Below are positions 51,551-60,666 of a DNA stretch of 64,000 nucleotides, one piece after another. The DNA is from Pectinatus sp. GTDB taxonomy: Bacteria; Bacillota; Negativicutes; Selenomonadales; Selenomonadaceae. The stretch is from the NCBI GenBank assembly GCA_020025075.1, contig JAHHSR010000002.1:1-64000 (forward strand). The letters run 5' to 3'. The notes under the pieces were generated by a model. That model did not search any database and was not told the origin of the DNA. It saw only the letters and a program-made list of their open reading frames with translations. The stretch's first letter is position 1; every line of letters starts with the position of its first letter. Both the position numbers and the translations under genes were made by a program.

Positions 51551-51877
51551 TCACCCGTTTTCTCTTATCTTTTCCAATTTGGGCAAAAGTCTTTCTTCCG
51601 GTATAAAGCCGACCATCTTTTCAACAATCTCGCCATCTTTTATGAAAAACAGCGTCGGCACGGATTCTACGCCATAGGCTTCGGCCAGCTCGCTTTCTTG
51701 GTCAATGTCGACCTTGACAAACGTATATTCGTCCGCATTCCTTTCATCTATTGTTTCCATGACATGGCCGAGCATCTTGCAGGGACCACACCAAGTAGCA
51801 AAAAAATCCAAAAGGAATGTTTTCTTTTCTGCCATCATTTCATCAAAAGTTGCTTTATTTGCATGTATAATTGCCAT
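51551..51877 (-). CDS. trxA: Thioredoxin
   Basis: 108 residues from ATG 51877 (AAGGAGA nine bases upstream). Active site WCGPC (Cys 30/33), cis-Pro in VESVPTLFFI. Reduces protein disulfides; its stop lies 5 bp before trxB, so the two form one unit. Confidence 0.94.
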   Translation of the reverse strand: MAIIHANKATFDEMMAEKKTFLLDFFATWCGPCKMLGHVMETIDERNADEYTFVKVDIDQESELAEAYGVESVPTLFFIKDGEIVEKMVGFIPEERLLPKLEKIRENG

Positions 51878-51947
51878 ATTCATTTTCTCCTTGATGTATT
51901 GTCTTTATTATATAATATTTTTTCTTTGTTGTCATTGATTATTTTTT

Positions 51948-52184
51948 TCAGCACGGGCAATAGTTATCATCGCCGTCACAATACGGGGCATCGTGATGGC
52001 GGTAATGGCGATAGTGGCGGTAGTAGCCATCATCATTATTCTGGTCGTTATTGCCCTGCTGGTCATTTGTACTAAGCTGACTATACGACGCTTGTTGCGC
52101 TACAATGTGCGGCGAAGCAAGTGTGTAGTCAAGCCCTGCCGTAACGGCAAAAGTCACTGCCAAAACCAAAAGAATCCTCTTCAT
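51948..52184 (-). CDS. Small exported His/Tyr-rich peptide
   Basis: 78 residues from ATG 52184, seven bases after GGAGGTG. A clear signal peptide (KRILLVLAVTFAVTAG, likely cleavage after about residue 23) precedes a Gln/Asn/Asp-rich spacer and a tail with YRHYRHYRHH repeats followed by DAPYCDGDDNYCPC. I know no family for it. Clustered His, Asp and three Cys suggest metal binding in the periplasm. It is transcribed divergently from a two-component system at 52331, which may control it. Confidence 0.7.
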   Translation of the reverse strand: MKRILLVLAVTFAVTAGLDYTLASPHIVAQQASYSQLSTNDQQGNNDQNNDDGYYRHYRHYRHHDAPYCDGDDNYCPC

Positions 52185-52229
52185 CTTCAAGCACCTCCAC
52201 ATTCATATACAGCTTTTTCATCTGCTTTT

Positions 52230-52304
52230 AGTATAGCAAGCAATTATGGCAAAACTGTGACCAAAAGAAAAAATCTCAACAAAATACTATGAATGTCTTA
52301 TAAT
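52230..52304. promoter_or_regulatory. Divergent promoters between exported peptide and response regulator
   Basis: Minus: extended -10 TGCTATACT (-10 at 52235-52230). Plus: TCAACA (52276-52281), 17 bases, TATAAT (52299-52304). The two start regions lie about 65 bases apart, so one regulator could act on both. Confidence 0.5.
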
Positions 52305-52330
52305 AGGAAAAGATTTGGGGAGGTTTTAAC

Positions 52331-53047
52331 ATGCACAAAATGATTATTGCCGAAGACAATCAGCAACTGGCAAATGTGCTCGCCGCTTTTGCCAAAAAGG
52401 AGGCATTTGCCGTCAGCATTGCCACCGATGGCGAAGAAGCCTTGAGCCTCTTTAAAGAGCAGGGCGCCGACATCTTGCTTTTGGATATCATGATGCCCAA
52501 AAAAGATGGCTTTGCCGTCTGCCGCGCCATCAGGCAATCTTCCAATGTTCCCATCATCATGATTACCGCCCGCGGCGAAGATTTCGAGCGAATTATGGGA
52601 CTTGATATGGGGGCAGACGATTATATCGTAAAGCCTTTTTCTCCCGCTGAAGTCATGGCCCGCGTGCGAGCCGTGCTGCGCCGTGGCAACTGCGGCGATA
52701 AAAATCAGGCGCAAAATGATGTCGTACTTTCCTATTTTAACTTAATAATTGATACCCAAAAATACAGCGCCCTTTTAAACGATGTCCCCCTGAGCCTGAC
52801 GCGCAAGGAATTTGAACTTTTATGGCACTTTATCGCCCATCCGGGACGCGTTTTTTCGCGCGATGAACTTTTAGATGAAATCTGGGGCTATGATTATTTT
52901 GGCGACGCCCGCACTGTCGATTCACATATAAAGCGCCTGCGCGCCAAGCTGGCGGCAGCTGACAAGCACTACGGAAAGCTCATCGCCACGGTTTGGGGCA
53001 TCGGCTACAAATGCGAAGACAAGGATACATTTCATGCAGAAAAATAA
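52331..53047 (+). CDS. OmpR-family response regulator
   Basis: 238 residues from ATG 52331 (GGGGAGG). Receiver: EDN acidic pair, phospho-Asp in LLLDIMMPKKDG (about 52), Lys in VKPFSP (about 101). The C-terminal winged helix (about 135-230) has LTRKEFELLWHF and DSHIKRLRAKL. Binds promoter DNA after phosphorylation by the kinase whose gene overlaps its end by 14 bp. Confidence 0.93.
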   Translation: MHKMIIAEDNQQLANVLAAFAKKEAFAVSIATDGEEALSLFKEQGADILLLDIMMPKKDGFAVCRAIRQSSNVPIIMITARGEDFERIMGLDMGADDYIVKPFSPAEVMARVRAVLRRGNCGDKNQAQNDVVLSYFNLIIDTQKYSALLNDVPLSLTRKEFELLWHFIAHPGRVFSRDELLDEIWGYDYFGDARTVDSHIKRLRAKLAAADKHYGKLIATVWGIGYKCEDKDTFHAEK

Positions 53048-54518
53048 AATTCTCTACAAGCTCTTTGCTATCTTTGCCGGCATCTTATTTTGCTTCATCT
53101 TCGCTGTTGATTGCCTTTTTTTCCTGCTTTTCAGCAATCAGGCGCTCTCTTTGCGGCAAAATGAGCTCCTCTCAAAAGCCGAAGAGCTTACCTCTACCCT
53201 GCCGGCGATTATCCCCCAGGCGCCAAAAGAGGGGGGAAAGTGCCGCCTTTGCTCCTACATTGACCTTCTGCAAAAAAGCAATGACTGCCATATCTGGCTC
53301 GTAAGGCCAAATGGAAAGCTCGCTTCCTGCTACGATGAAAAGGAGGCAAAAGCTTTCCAAAATTTTGCCGCCGCCAATAAAGATTTTATTGATAAAGCCT
53401 TAAAGGGAAAAGCGCTCACGCAAAGGGAATTTACTTCAAATGGCCTGCCGCCGCTCACCGTCGCCGCGCCCATTTATGACAAATCAAAAAATCTTTTCGG
53501 CACGATAATCTTGTACAGTGAAAACACAGGGCTTTTCTCCTCCGTTCTCGCCAGCATTAAGCTGCTCGCCTTTTGCTCATTTTTGGCCTTCCTCATCGCC
53601 CTTACGGCGGCATGGCTTTTATCTTACTCCTTCACCGACCCCTTGCGTCGCCTCAAGGCAATGGCCATAGCAATAAGCGAGGGCAACTACCTCGTCAGAA
53701 GCGACATAAAAAGAAACGACGAGTTTGGCGAGCTTGCCCAGAGCATCGACTGCATGGCTGCTCGCCTTGAAAAAGCGGCGCAAAAAAAACTCGACAAAGA
53801 CAGGGCGCGCCGCCTTTTTGCCGCTAATCTCTCCCACGAGCTGCGCACGCCAGTTGCCGTCCTGCGCGCCTCATTAGAGGCACTGCAATCAGGCATTATC
53901 GCCGAAGATGAAAAAGAAGCCTATCTAAAGCAGATGCTCGATGAAACACTCTACTTAGAGCGCCTTGTCAACGATACGCTCGAACTCGCCAAATTGCAAA
54001 ATCCGGATTTTCCCATCGAAAAGGCGCCACTACTCTTAAATGACCTCTTTTCTGACGCTTCGCGTGCCCTGCGCCAATACGCCTTTGCCAAGGACGTGCG
54101 CATAAAAGCGCAAAATTTAAATACTCCCGCCCCCTTTTGTGGCGACTACGGGCGATTGCGGCAAATGCTCATTACCGTCTTAGACAATGCCATCAAATTT
54201 TCGCCCCCAAAAAGCATAGTTGAGCTCACCTTTTTAGAATATCCGTCTTACTATGAACTTAAAATTTGCGACCAAGGCGGCGGCATAGACGAAAAAATTT
54301 TGCCTAAGCTTTTTAGCAGCTTTCACAAGGGCAATGGCCAAAAAAACAAGAGCGGTACCGGGCTAGGACTTTTTATTGCCCGCAAGATTGCCGAACGCCA
54401 CGACATTTTGATACAGGTATCTAACACTGCCGGCAAGGGGGCCTGTTTTTGCTTCCAATTTTCCAAGAAAAATATTCCTTGCCCGCCACCTGAAATGGTG
54501 ACAAGTAGAAAAAAGTGA
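53034..54518 (+). CDS. Membrane sensor histidine kinase with Cys-containing external domain
   Basis: 494 residues from ATG 53034. Two membrane segments (about 6-32 and 168-192) enclose a periplasmic sensor. Then HAMP, HisKA (phospho-His in LSHELRTPVAVL, about 268) and ATPase (GGGIDEKILPKLF, GTGLGLFIARKI). The sensor holds four Cys in about 30 residues, KCRLCSY then NDC and ASCYD, suggesting metal or thiol sensing. Partner is the overlapping response regulator; the exported His/Cys peptide and thioredoxin genes are next door. Confidence 0.9.
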   Translation: MQKNKILYKLFAIFAGILFCFIFAVDCLFFLLFSNQALSLRQNELLSKAEELTSTLPAIIPQAPKEGGKCRLCSYIDLLQKSNDCHIWLVRPNGKLASCYDEKEAKAFQNFAAANKDFIDKALKGKALTQREFTSNGLPPLTVAAPIYDKSKNLFGTIILYSENTGLFSSVLASIKLLAFCSFLAFLIALTAAWLLSYSFTDPLRRLKAMAIAISEGNYLVRSDIKRNDEFGELAQSIDCMAARLEKAAQKKLDKDRARRLFAANLSHELRTPVAVLRASLEALQSGIIAEDEKEAYLKQMLDETLYLERLVNDTLELAKLQNPDFPIEKAPLLLNDLFSDASRALRQYAFAKDVRIKAQNLNTPAPFCGDYGRLRQMLITVLDNAIKFSPPKSIVELTFLEYPSYYELKICDQGGGIDEKILPKLFSSFHKGNGQKNKSGTGLGLFIARKIAERHDILIQVSNTAGKGACFCFQFSKKNIPCPPPEMVTSRKK

Positions 54519-54524
54519 TATAAT
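54519..54524 (+). promoter_or_regulatory. Extended -10 promoter of the thioesterase-dacA unit
   Basis: TGATATAAT directly after the kinase stop, with GTGACA 15 bases upstream. Confidence 0.45.
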
Positions 54525-54602
54525 AAATTTTATATGACTAATTAAGGCTATGCCATAACTGATTTTTATTGATACAGCTGGCTGCCATGAAGAGGTGAAA
54601 AA

Positions 54603-55046
54603 ATGGTAGATTTTAATCTCGATTTAAAAGATACTGATTGTAATGACCCCGTAAAAATATTTTACGACAGAAATCCTTTTACTAAGGATTTGGGAATCAG
54701 GGTAAAGCGCGAGACAGATGACAGCATTAGCATCATGCTCAAGATAAAGCATCGCCACACCAATTTGTACGGCATCGCCCACGGCGGCGTACTCATGTCC
54801 ATTGCCGATGCCACGATGGGAGCGGCTTGCCTCAACCTCAATAAGCGCGTCGTTACGCTCGATTTCAATATGAATCTTTTAAAAGCCGTCCCCGAAACGG
54901 ATGAAATAACGGCACGTGCCCAGGTGCTCCACAATGGCGGCAAGACCATCGTCGTCGAATGCACAATTGAAGATGGCGCCGGCCATTTATGCTGCAAGGC
55001 CCGCTCGACGATGTTCGTAGTCGGCCCCCTTAATGAACAAAAATGA
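54603..55046 (+). CDS. Hotdog-fold thioesterase (PaaI family)
   Basis: 147 residues from ATG 54603 (AGAGGTG). The motif HGGVLMSIADATMGAA is the PaaI/YbgC-type active-site helix, with NLYGIAHGG before it. Hydrolyses acyl-CoA thioesters; the substrate is unknown. Its stop overlaps the dacA region (ATGA), an association with no obvious metabolic reason. Confidence 0.85.
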   Translation: MVDFNLDLKDTDCNDPVKIFYDRNPFTKDLGIRVKRETDDSISIMLKIKHRHTNLYGIAHGGVLMSIADATMGAACLNLNKRVVTLDFNMNLLKAVPETDEITARAQVLHNGGKTIVVECTIEDGAGHLCCKARSTMFVVGPLNEQK

Positions 55047-55057
55047 GGAGATTTTCC

Positions 55058-56227
55058 GTGCAACGCTTAGTAATCATCGCCGTGCTGCTCATAGCATCAC
55101 TGTTTAATACCGCCCTTGCTGCACCGACAAGTGCTTTTAACCCGCTCGCTGCGCCTGATTTTGGCCTTACGGCAAAATCGGCCATCTTAATTGAGGCCAC
55201 CACTGGCCGTGTCATTTTCGAGAAAAATGCTGACGCCCGCGAATATCCGGCGAGCATGACCAAGATGATGACTTGTATTTTATCACTTGAAAAGACCAAG
55301 CCAACCGATGTCATTCATATTGCTGATGCCGCTTGCTCTGTCGGCGGTTCCTCCCTTTATCTGCAAAAGGGAGATATCATGACCATGCAGCAGCTGCGCC
55401 AAGGCATGATGCTCGTTTCAGGCAATGATGCTGCCGTAGCTATCGCTTGTGCCGTAAGCGGTTCCGTACCGGCTTTCGTCGATTTAATGAACGAAAAGGC
55501 CAAATCCATCGGCGCCCTGAATACACATTTTGACAATCCCAACGGCCTGCCGGACAAAAATCACTACTCGACAGCGCGCGACATGGCCAAGATTGCCGAC
55601 TACTGCTACCAAAATGCGGCCTTCCGCAAAATCGTCGACTGCAAGGACCAGGAAATCCATTGGATTTACCCCAAGAACAAAAAATTTGTCTTTTTCAATA
55701 CCAATCACCTGCTCTGGACCTATCCTTATGCCAACGGCATCAAGACTGGTTATACGGAAGAGGCGGGCGGCTGCCTCGCCGCCTCGGCGACACATGATGG
55801 CACGACGCTCATCGCCGTCGTCATGCACACCAATGATGCAGAAGACCGTTTCACCGAAGCCAAACAGCTCCTTGAATACGGCTTCAAGATGGTCAAGATG
55901 CAGCGCGCCTACACCAAGGACCAGCTCCGCAAAACACTTCATGTGCACGACGGCAAGACAGCTGAAATAAGCGTTGCCCCTTCGCATGACATTGAATACC
56001 CCATTATCAAGGGGCAAGACAACGCCGATTACAGTATTTCGCTCGATTTACCGCATTATTTAAAGGCACCTATAAATACAGGTGACCAGGTCGGCTACGT
56101 CAACATTCTCTATAAGGGAAAAGTTGTCGGCAAGGTACCTATCCTCGCTGAGCAGTCAAGCCAGCAAGGCTTTAGCTTCGGCTCTTTTTACTACACGATT
56201 TATGACAAGCTAGCTTCTTTATTTTAA
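55058..56227 (+). CDS. dacA: D-alanyl-D-alanine carboxypeptidase (PBP5, S11 family)
   Basis: 389 residues from GTG 55058, seven bases after GAGGAG; ATG 55043 is the longer alternative. A signal peptide ends near ALAAP; SxxK is ASMTK, the second motif is SGND, the third is IKTGYT. A C-terminal beta domain and amphipathic tail (FYYTIYDKLASLF) anchor it on the outer face of the inner membrane. Trims the terminal D-Ala of peptidoglycan pentapeptides. Confidence 0.93.
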   Translation: MQRLVIIAVLLIASLFNTALAAPTSAFNPLAAPDFGLTAKSAILIEATTGRVIFEKNADAREYPASMTKMMTCILSLEKTKPTDVIHIADAACSVGGSSLYLQKGDIMTMQQLRQGMMLVSGNDAAVAIACAVSGSVPAFVDLMNEKAKSIGALNTHFDNPNGLPDKNHYSTARDMAKIADYCYQNAAFRKIVDCKDQEIHWIYPKNKKFVFFNTNHLLWTYPYANGIKTGYTEEAGGCLAASATHDGTTLIAVVMHTNDAEDRFTEAKQLLEYGFKMVKMQRAYTKDQLRKTLHVHDGKTAEISVAPSHDIEYPIIKGQDNADYSISLDLPHYLKAPINTGDQVGYVNILYKGKVVGKVPILAEQSSQQGFSFGSFYYTIYDKLASLF

Positions 56228-56230
56228 GAC

Positions 56231-56270
56231 AAAAAGAGCTCCTGAAAAATCTTCAGGAGCTCTTTTTTTA
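56231..56270. terminator. Bidirectional terminator, dacA / feoB
   Basis: AAAAAGAGCTCCTGA and TCAGGAGCTCTTTTTTT with a short loop. Confidence 0.85.
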
Positions 56271-56285
56271 TGCCTAAACACGCTG

Positions 56286-58281
56286 CTATCGGCAAAGCAA
56301 GCTGCCAATCTGGAAAAAGACAACCGCAACCACCCAGGCAACGGCAAACTGAAACAGCGCAGAAAAAAGCGCATAGCGCGCCTTGCCCGTCTCCTTCCTT
56401 ATCGTCATGATGCTTGAAAAGGCAAAAAATTATTAAAGAGTAGGCATTAAGCTGCGTAAAACCAACTTGGCTGAGCTTGCCGACAACGCCGGCAATGCCA
56501 TAGAGAATACTGATACTAGAGACGACGACTTCCTTGGCCGCAACGCCTGAAAGAAGAGCAACGGCAATCTGCCAAACATCAAGCCCTGCTGACGCCAAAA
56601 GCGGTGCAATAAAATGGCCAATGCTGGCACCAAAGCTCTCTGCTATATCGTCAACCATGCCCGAGCTGTTAAAGTGCAAAATAAACCACATTGCCAAAGA
56701 AGCAACAAAAATCATCGTGCCCGCCTTGCCAAGGTAAGAGCGCACCTTTTCCCAGGCATATAAAAATACCGTGCGCACATTGGGCGTTTTATACTCAGGC
56801 AATTCAATGAGCAGTGTATGCGTATTTTTATGACTATCGACTTTAGAGAAAATCTTTGCCAGACAAATTGCCATGACAATGCTTAAAAGATACATGGAAA
56901 AAGAAGCATAGACAGCATTTTGTGCAAAGAACATGCCGGATATCAAAATATAAATGGGCAGCCGCGCGCTGCAGGTCATAAAAGGCGTAATAAATATCGC
57001 CCGCAGCCTGTCGTGCGGGTCCTCCAAAGTGCGCGAGGCCATAATTGCCGGCACACTGCAACCAAAGCCCAGGAGCAAAGGAATAAATGCCTTGCCGGAA
57101 AGGACGACCTTCCCCATAATGCCATCCATGATATAGGCAACACGCGCCATATAGCCGCTATCTTCAAGCACGGCAAGTGCCAAAAATAAAATAAAGATAT
57201 TGGGCAAGAAAGAAAGTACGCTGCCAACGCCGTTAATTACGCCATCGACAAGCAGCGATTTCAAGACATTGCTCACCTGCAAATCCGTTAAAAGCCCCAT
57301 AACTACGCCCGAAAAAGCATCTATGACGCCAATGAGCTTATCTTGAAAAAAATCACCGATAGAAAATGTCAAGAAAAATATAAAGGCCATGATACCCCAA
57401 AATACGGGAATGCCAAAATAAGGATGCGTCAGCACCTTATCAACGCGGTCTGTCGCAGCCGATTCGCGCTCCTTGTTGACCAACACTTCTTGCACGATTT
57501 CTTCTATGAAATCATACTTTTGCTTAATTATCTCCTTTTCATAGCTCTTATCCAGAATATCGGGGCAAGAAAGCGGGTACTGCTTTTTTATCTGCTCATC
57601 GTTAGCGAGCAATTTTATTGAAAGCCAGCGCAAATTAGGCAAATCTCCGTATTTTTCACGAAGAGCAGCCGTCACTTAGTCTATCTTATCTTCTAAAAAA
57701 TCACTGTAAACGACCGCGGTATCTGCATGGTGGTCGTGGCGGTGCCTACCGCTATCGTGATGATGCTCTATCTTGATGTCCTGCACATTGTCGCTGTGAT
57801 GCGAGACGACATGCAGCAAAATATCAAGACCGCGCTTTTTGCGCGCGCTGACGGGAATAACCGGCACGCCGAGCATTTCAGGCAGGCGATGCAAGTCAAT
57901 ATCCATGCCGCGCTCTTCGATAATATCCATCATGTTGAGGGCTATGATGAGCGGCTTCCCAAGCTCAATGAGCTGCAAGACAAGATAGAGTTCGCTCAAG
58001 AGAAGATGCGTCAATGATATCGACGATGACATCTACCTCATCTTCCATTATATACTGACGGGAGAGCTTTTCTTCCATCGTATAAGATGTCAGGCTATAT
58101 ATACCCGGCAAATCGACTAGCTTATAATGCGCATCATGGTAATTAAGAGCGCCTTCTTTTTTCTCCACCGTGACGCCGGGCCAGTTAGCGACTTTTAAAT
58201 TAGCACCCGTATAAGCATTGAATAAGGTCTCTTGCCGCAATTTGGGTTGCCGATAAAAGCCACGTGCAATTCTTTTTCCAT
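56286..58281 (-). pseudogene. feoB: Ferrous iron transporter FeoB, multiply disrupted
   Basis: Reading from ATG 58281 (GGGGAG upstream) the P-loop GNPNCGK is followed by a one-base loss near 58235, after which LFNAYTGANLKV continues in another frame. A second frame change follows LERTL near 58005, with LYLVLQLIELGKP in a third frame. A TAA splits the linker after FLEDKID (57678-57676). Near 56425 a deletion removes roughly six codons and shifts frame, after which IMTIRKETG resumes and ends at TAG 56286. Domains otherwise recognisable: G3 DLPG, G4 NMMD, His-rich linker, two Gate halves. The normal product imports Fe(II) with GTP; this copy cannot make it intact. Confidence 0.88.
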
Positions 58282-58284
58282 AAG

Positions 58285-58557
58285 TTACTCCCCTATAGCA
58301 ATGCCATCGGCAATCTGCCTGCCAATGGCAAAGCGCGTACCCCGCACCTTCAAGATAATCGCGCTGCCTCTTTTTTTATTCAAAATTTCCAGCCTTGCAC
58401 CTTGCGTCATGCCGAGCATTTCAAGACGGCGCTGAATTTGTTCTTCGAGGCTAATCGACTCCACATGATAAACTTTTCCCTTCTCGCCTTCGGAAACGAC
58501 CATCTTCTCCTGCTGCCCCATATGACCCAGTATATCCGAGGAAGAATTCATGGACAT
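58285..58557 (-). CDS. feoA: FeoA-like SH3-domain protein
   Basis: 90 residues from ATG 58557; TTG 58599 with AAGGAAAA would add 14. The SH3-like core reads KVYHVESISLEEQIQRRLEMLGMTQGARLEILNKK in two short motifs (RRLEMLGMTQGA; GTRFAIGRQIADGI). FeoA assists FeoB GTPase. Intact here although feoB, starting 4 bp later, is broken. Lies in the same transcript as the PilZ gene upstream. Confidence 0.87.
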   Translation of the reverse strand: MSMNSSSDILGHMGQQEKMVVSEGEKGKVYHVESISLEEQIQRRLEMLGMTQGARLEILNKKRGSAIILKVRGTRFAIGRQIADGIAIGE

Positions 58558-58605
58558 ACTGACAGGCAGCTCCTCCTTTTTTATTATTTTTGCCTTCAAT
58601 TTTCC

Positions 58606-59322
58606 TTAGCGCAGTGCCTTTTCTTTCTTTGCCTGTTCGCGAATCAGCTCAAAAACAAAATGATTGAGCTTTTCCTGTACGGCAAAAGGCATATTCACAA
58701 AGCGCACTGCCACTTTCCAGTTTTCCCTATTATCCAATTTGTGCGGCCTGCAGCGCAGTACCACGCCATGCTGGCGCAATTCTTTCATATCAGGCAATAA
58801 ATCGGACATATCAATGATTACATTGGCCATCTCATTGAGGCGCTTATCGAAATAAAAGGCAATGCCGCCAGCACTTATGTCTATGCTCTGTGCCTTGAAA
58901 AGGTGTATTTTCATCTGCTGATTGGAAACGGCAGAAATCGCATCCACTCGCTCTTTATATAATCCATCCGAACTTATATAAAAGCTTATATCGCGCTTCA
59001 TCTGCACGCGAATAAACTCCCTGTATTGAGTGCGCTCTAATTTTACAGGCGCCTTAATACTCATATAAAACATATTGGTCTTTTTCGTATATGTACAAAT
59101 GGTCGAAAAGTTATAACAGCACTCACGCGTCTTAAGCGTTACAAAAAGGCGGTCCCCCTCCTTAAAAGGCACTTTTTGCAATTCATCATTGCTCAAGACA
59201 AGGTCAAGCTCGCTGTTGGTAATGAGCTTAATGCGCGCCGGATAAATAAAATCGCGCTGCGTGTCGTAAGCTATCTCGATAGCCACCGTACTGTATAATA
59301 CCTCTTTAATCTGATCTGCCAT
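58606..59322 (-). CDS. PilZ-domain cyclic-di-GMP receptor (YcgR-like)
   Basis: 238 residues. N-terminal YcgR-type barrel (about 1-100), then PilZ with RxxxR in YREFIRVQ (about 100-108) and the D/NxSxxG box DISAGG. Such proteins brake the flagellar motor or bind stator/pilus parts when cyclic di-GMP is high, fitting the MCP and CheX genes. Followed 7-48 bp later by feoA, a pairing of no evident logic. Confidence 0.85.
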   Translation of the reverse strand: MADQIKEVLYSTVAIEIAYDTQRDFIYPARIKLITNSELDLVLSNDELQKVPFKEGDRLFVTLKTRECCYNFSTICTYTKKTNMFYMSIKAPVKLERTQYREFIRVQMKRDISFYISSDGLYKERVDAISAVSNQQMKIHLFKAQSIDISAGGIAFYFDKRLNEMANVIIDMSDLLPDMKELRQHGVVLRCRPHKLDNRENWKVAVRFVNMPFAVQEKLNHFVFELIREQAKKEKALR

Positions 59323-59763
59323 CTAAAAAATCCTTCTATCATTTATAGTATGCTAAAATTCTTTCCATCTGATAATGAAACAAAAATTTTTGCGGCTTTA
59401 TTAAAAGCCTAATTTCAAGCAATCCTTTCCCTGCCCAAAATTAATACGCCCGAGGATTACCATCACTATAATAGAACATTCATCTTCCCACCCCTGCTGT
59501 TTTGCGGCTAAATACATATAATCAGCTTCCTTTTTCTTGCAAGCTAATCATAGCATATCTGATTAAAAATTAATATGTCTATTATCACACTCTCAGAAAA
59601 TTTTAGGATAACTTTCTATAATTAGAATTTAACAAATACATTTTTTCTATTCGCAAAAAATTCATCAAAGGTTAAACCAGACAGTTTTCCTGCTTTTACG
59701 AGATGAATTACTGCATAAAAAAAGAGCACCAGCTTATGCTGATGCTCCCCGTCAAAAGGATTC
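59323..59763 (-). other. Intergenic region with rubrerythrin terminator and a possible coding relic
   Basis: Terminator GAGCATCAGC ATAA GCTGGTGCTC with a T run lies at 59748-59715 (minus). On the minus strand about 59545-59410 reads EADYMYLAAKQQGWEDE before a stop, faintly like the end of a GGDEF domain (ADxALYxAKxxG); no start or active site remains. The rest is AT-rich without genes. Confidence 0.45.
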
Positions 59764-60312
59764 TTATTTGTCGAAATAGCGCTTGAGCAAACCGGCAAAG
59801 CCTCTGCCATGGCGAGCTTCGTCTTTAGCCATTTCATGTACAGTATCATGGATAGCATCGAGATTGAGCTGCTTAGCAAGTTTTGCCAATTCGAATTTAC
59901 CTGCGCAAGCACCCTGTTCTGCAGCAACGCGCATTTCAAGATTCTTTTGTGTGCTGTCAGTGAGTACTTCGCCGAGCATTTCTGCAAAGCGAGAAGCATG
60001 GTCAGCTTCCTGCAGAGCATAGCGCATGAAGGCTTCTGCAATTTCAGGATAACCCTGGCGGTCAGCAACGCGGGACATAGCAATGTACATACCAACTTCG
60101 CTGCATTCACCGCTGAAGTTCTGCTGCAAGCCTTCGATAATGCGAGGGTCTACGCCTTTAGCAACGCCCACAACATGTTCGGTTGCAAATTCCATTTCAT
60201 TTGATTTCTGTTCGGTAAACTTAGAGGCAGGTGCACCGCAAACCGGGCAAGTTTCTGGTGCCTTTTCTCCTTCAAATACATAACCGCAAATTGTGCAAAC
60301 CCATTTCTTCAT
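59764..60312 (-). CDS. Reverse rubrerythrin (rubredoxin domain first)
   Basis: 182 residues from ATG 60312 (GGAGG nine bases upstream). The N-terminal rubredoxin has CTICGY and CPVCGAP (residues about 6-26). The diiron four-helix domain follows, with ligand helices ECSEVGMY, EADHASRF, EQGACAGK and DEARHGRGF. The domain order is opposite to classic rubrerythrin. Reduces hydrogen peroxide with electrons from the rubredoxin centre; oxidative-stress defence in anaerobes. Confidence 0.9.
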   Translation of the reverse strand: MKKWVCTICGYVFEGEKAPETCPVCGAPASKFTEQKSNEMEFATEHVVGVAKGVDPRIIEGLQQNFSGECSEVGMYIAMSRVADRQGYPEIAEAFMRYALQEADHASRFAEMLGEVLTDSTQKNLEMRVAAEQGACAGKFELAKLAKQLNLDAIHDTVHEMAKDEARHGRGFAGLLKRYFDK

Positions 60313-60666
60313 AATTAACAACCTCCATTAAGTTTATTCTTTTTTAACCCCTTTGGAACTTTCTCAGGTCATAACCTTTGAATTCTCGTTTCATTACACC
60401 ATCGTATTGTGCTCCGCGAGCTTTACTTCCCGCTGTTCCTGCGGTAGTTGCTGTTCATCATTTGCAAGTATTATTATAGCCAATTTACAGGAAAAATAAA
60501 GCTCATTTTAAGGCATTTTTAGATAAAATTTGCGGTAAATGACCCCATTATCTCCTTTTTTCGACTTTTTTCTTAGATATTTAATTTTTATTAATTTTTT
60601 GTTTTAATTAATAATAATTATTATGTTTTAAAAAATTCTTATTTTACCCCTGCCTCAGACATTCCA
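60313..60666 (-). promoter_or_regulatory. Rubrerythrin promoter and long leader
   Basis: Minus strand TATAAT at 60478-60473 lies about 160 bases before the start. The leader is unusually GC-balanced in its middle (60460-60350) and holds an open frame ending QYDGVMKREFKGYDLRKFQRG, with an ATG start giving 16 residues. Upstream 60500-60666 is AT-rich and empty. Confidence 0.45.

Noticed and set aside
51950..52030. Short tandem DNA repeats as a CRISPR-like array
   Set aside because: The repeats are 9-base codon triplets (Tyr-Arg-His) inside a coding sequence, with no spacers.
56224..58281. Separate small genes in the feoB region
   Set aside because: The pieces are consecutive parts of one FeoB protein in different frames, not independent genes.
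56286..58281. Frameshifts as sequencing errors
   Set aside because: Four different kinds of lesion cluster in one gene while the rest of 64 kb of core genes is clean, so real decay is more likely; resequencing would settle it.
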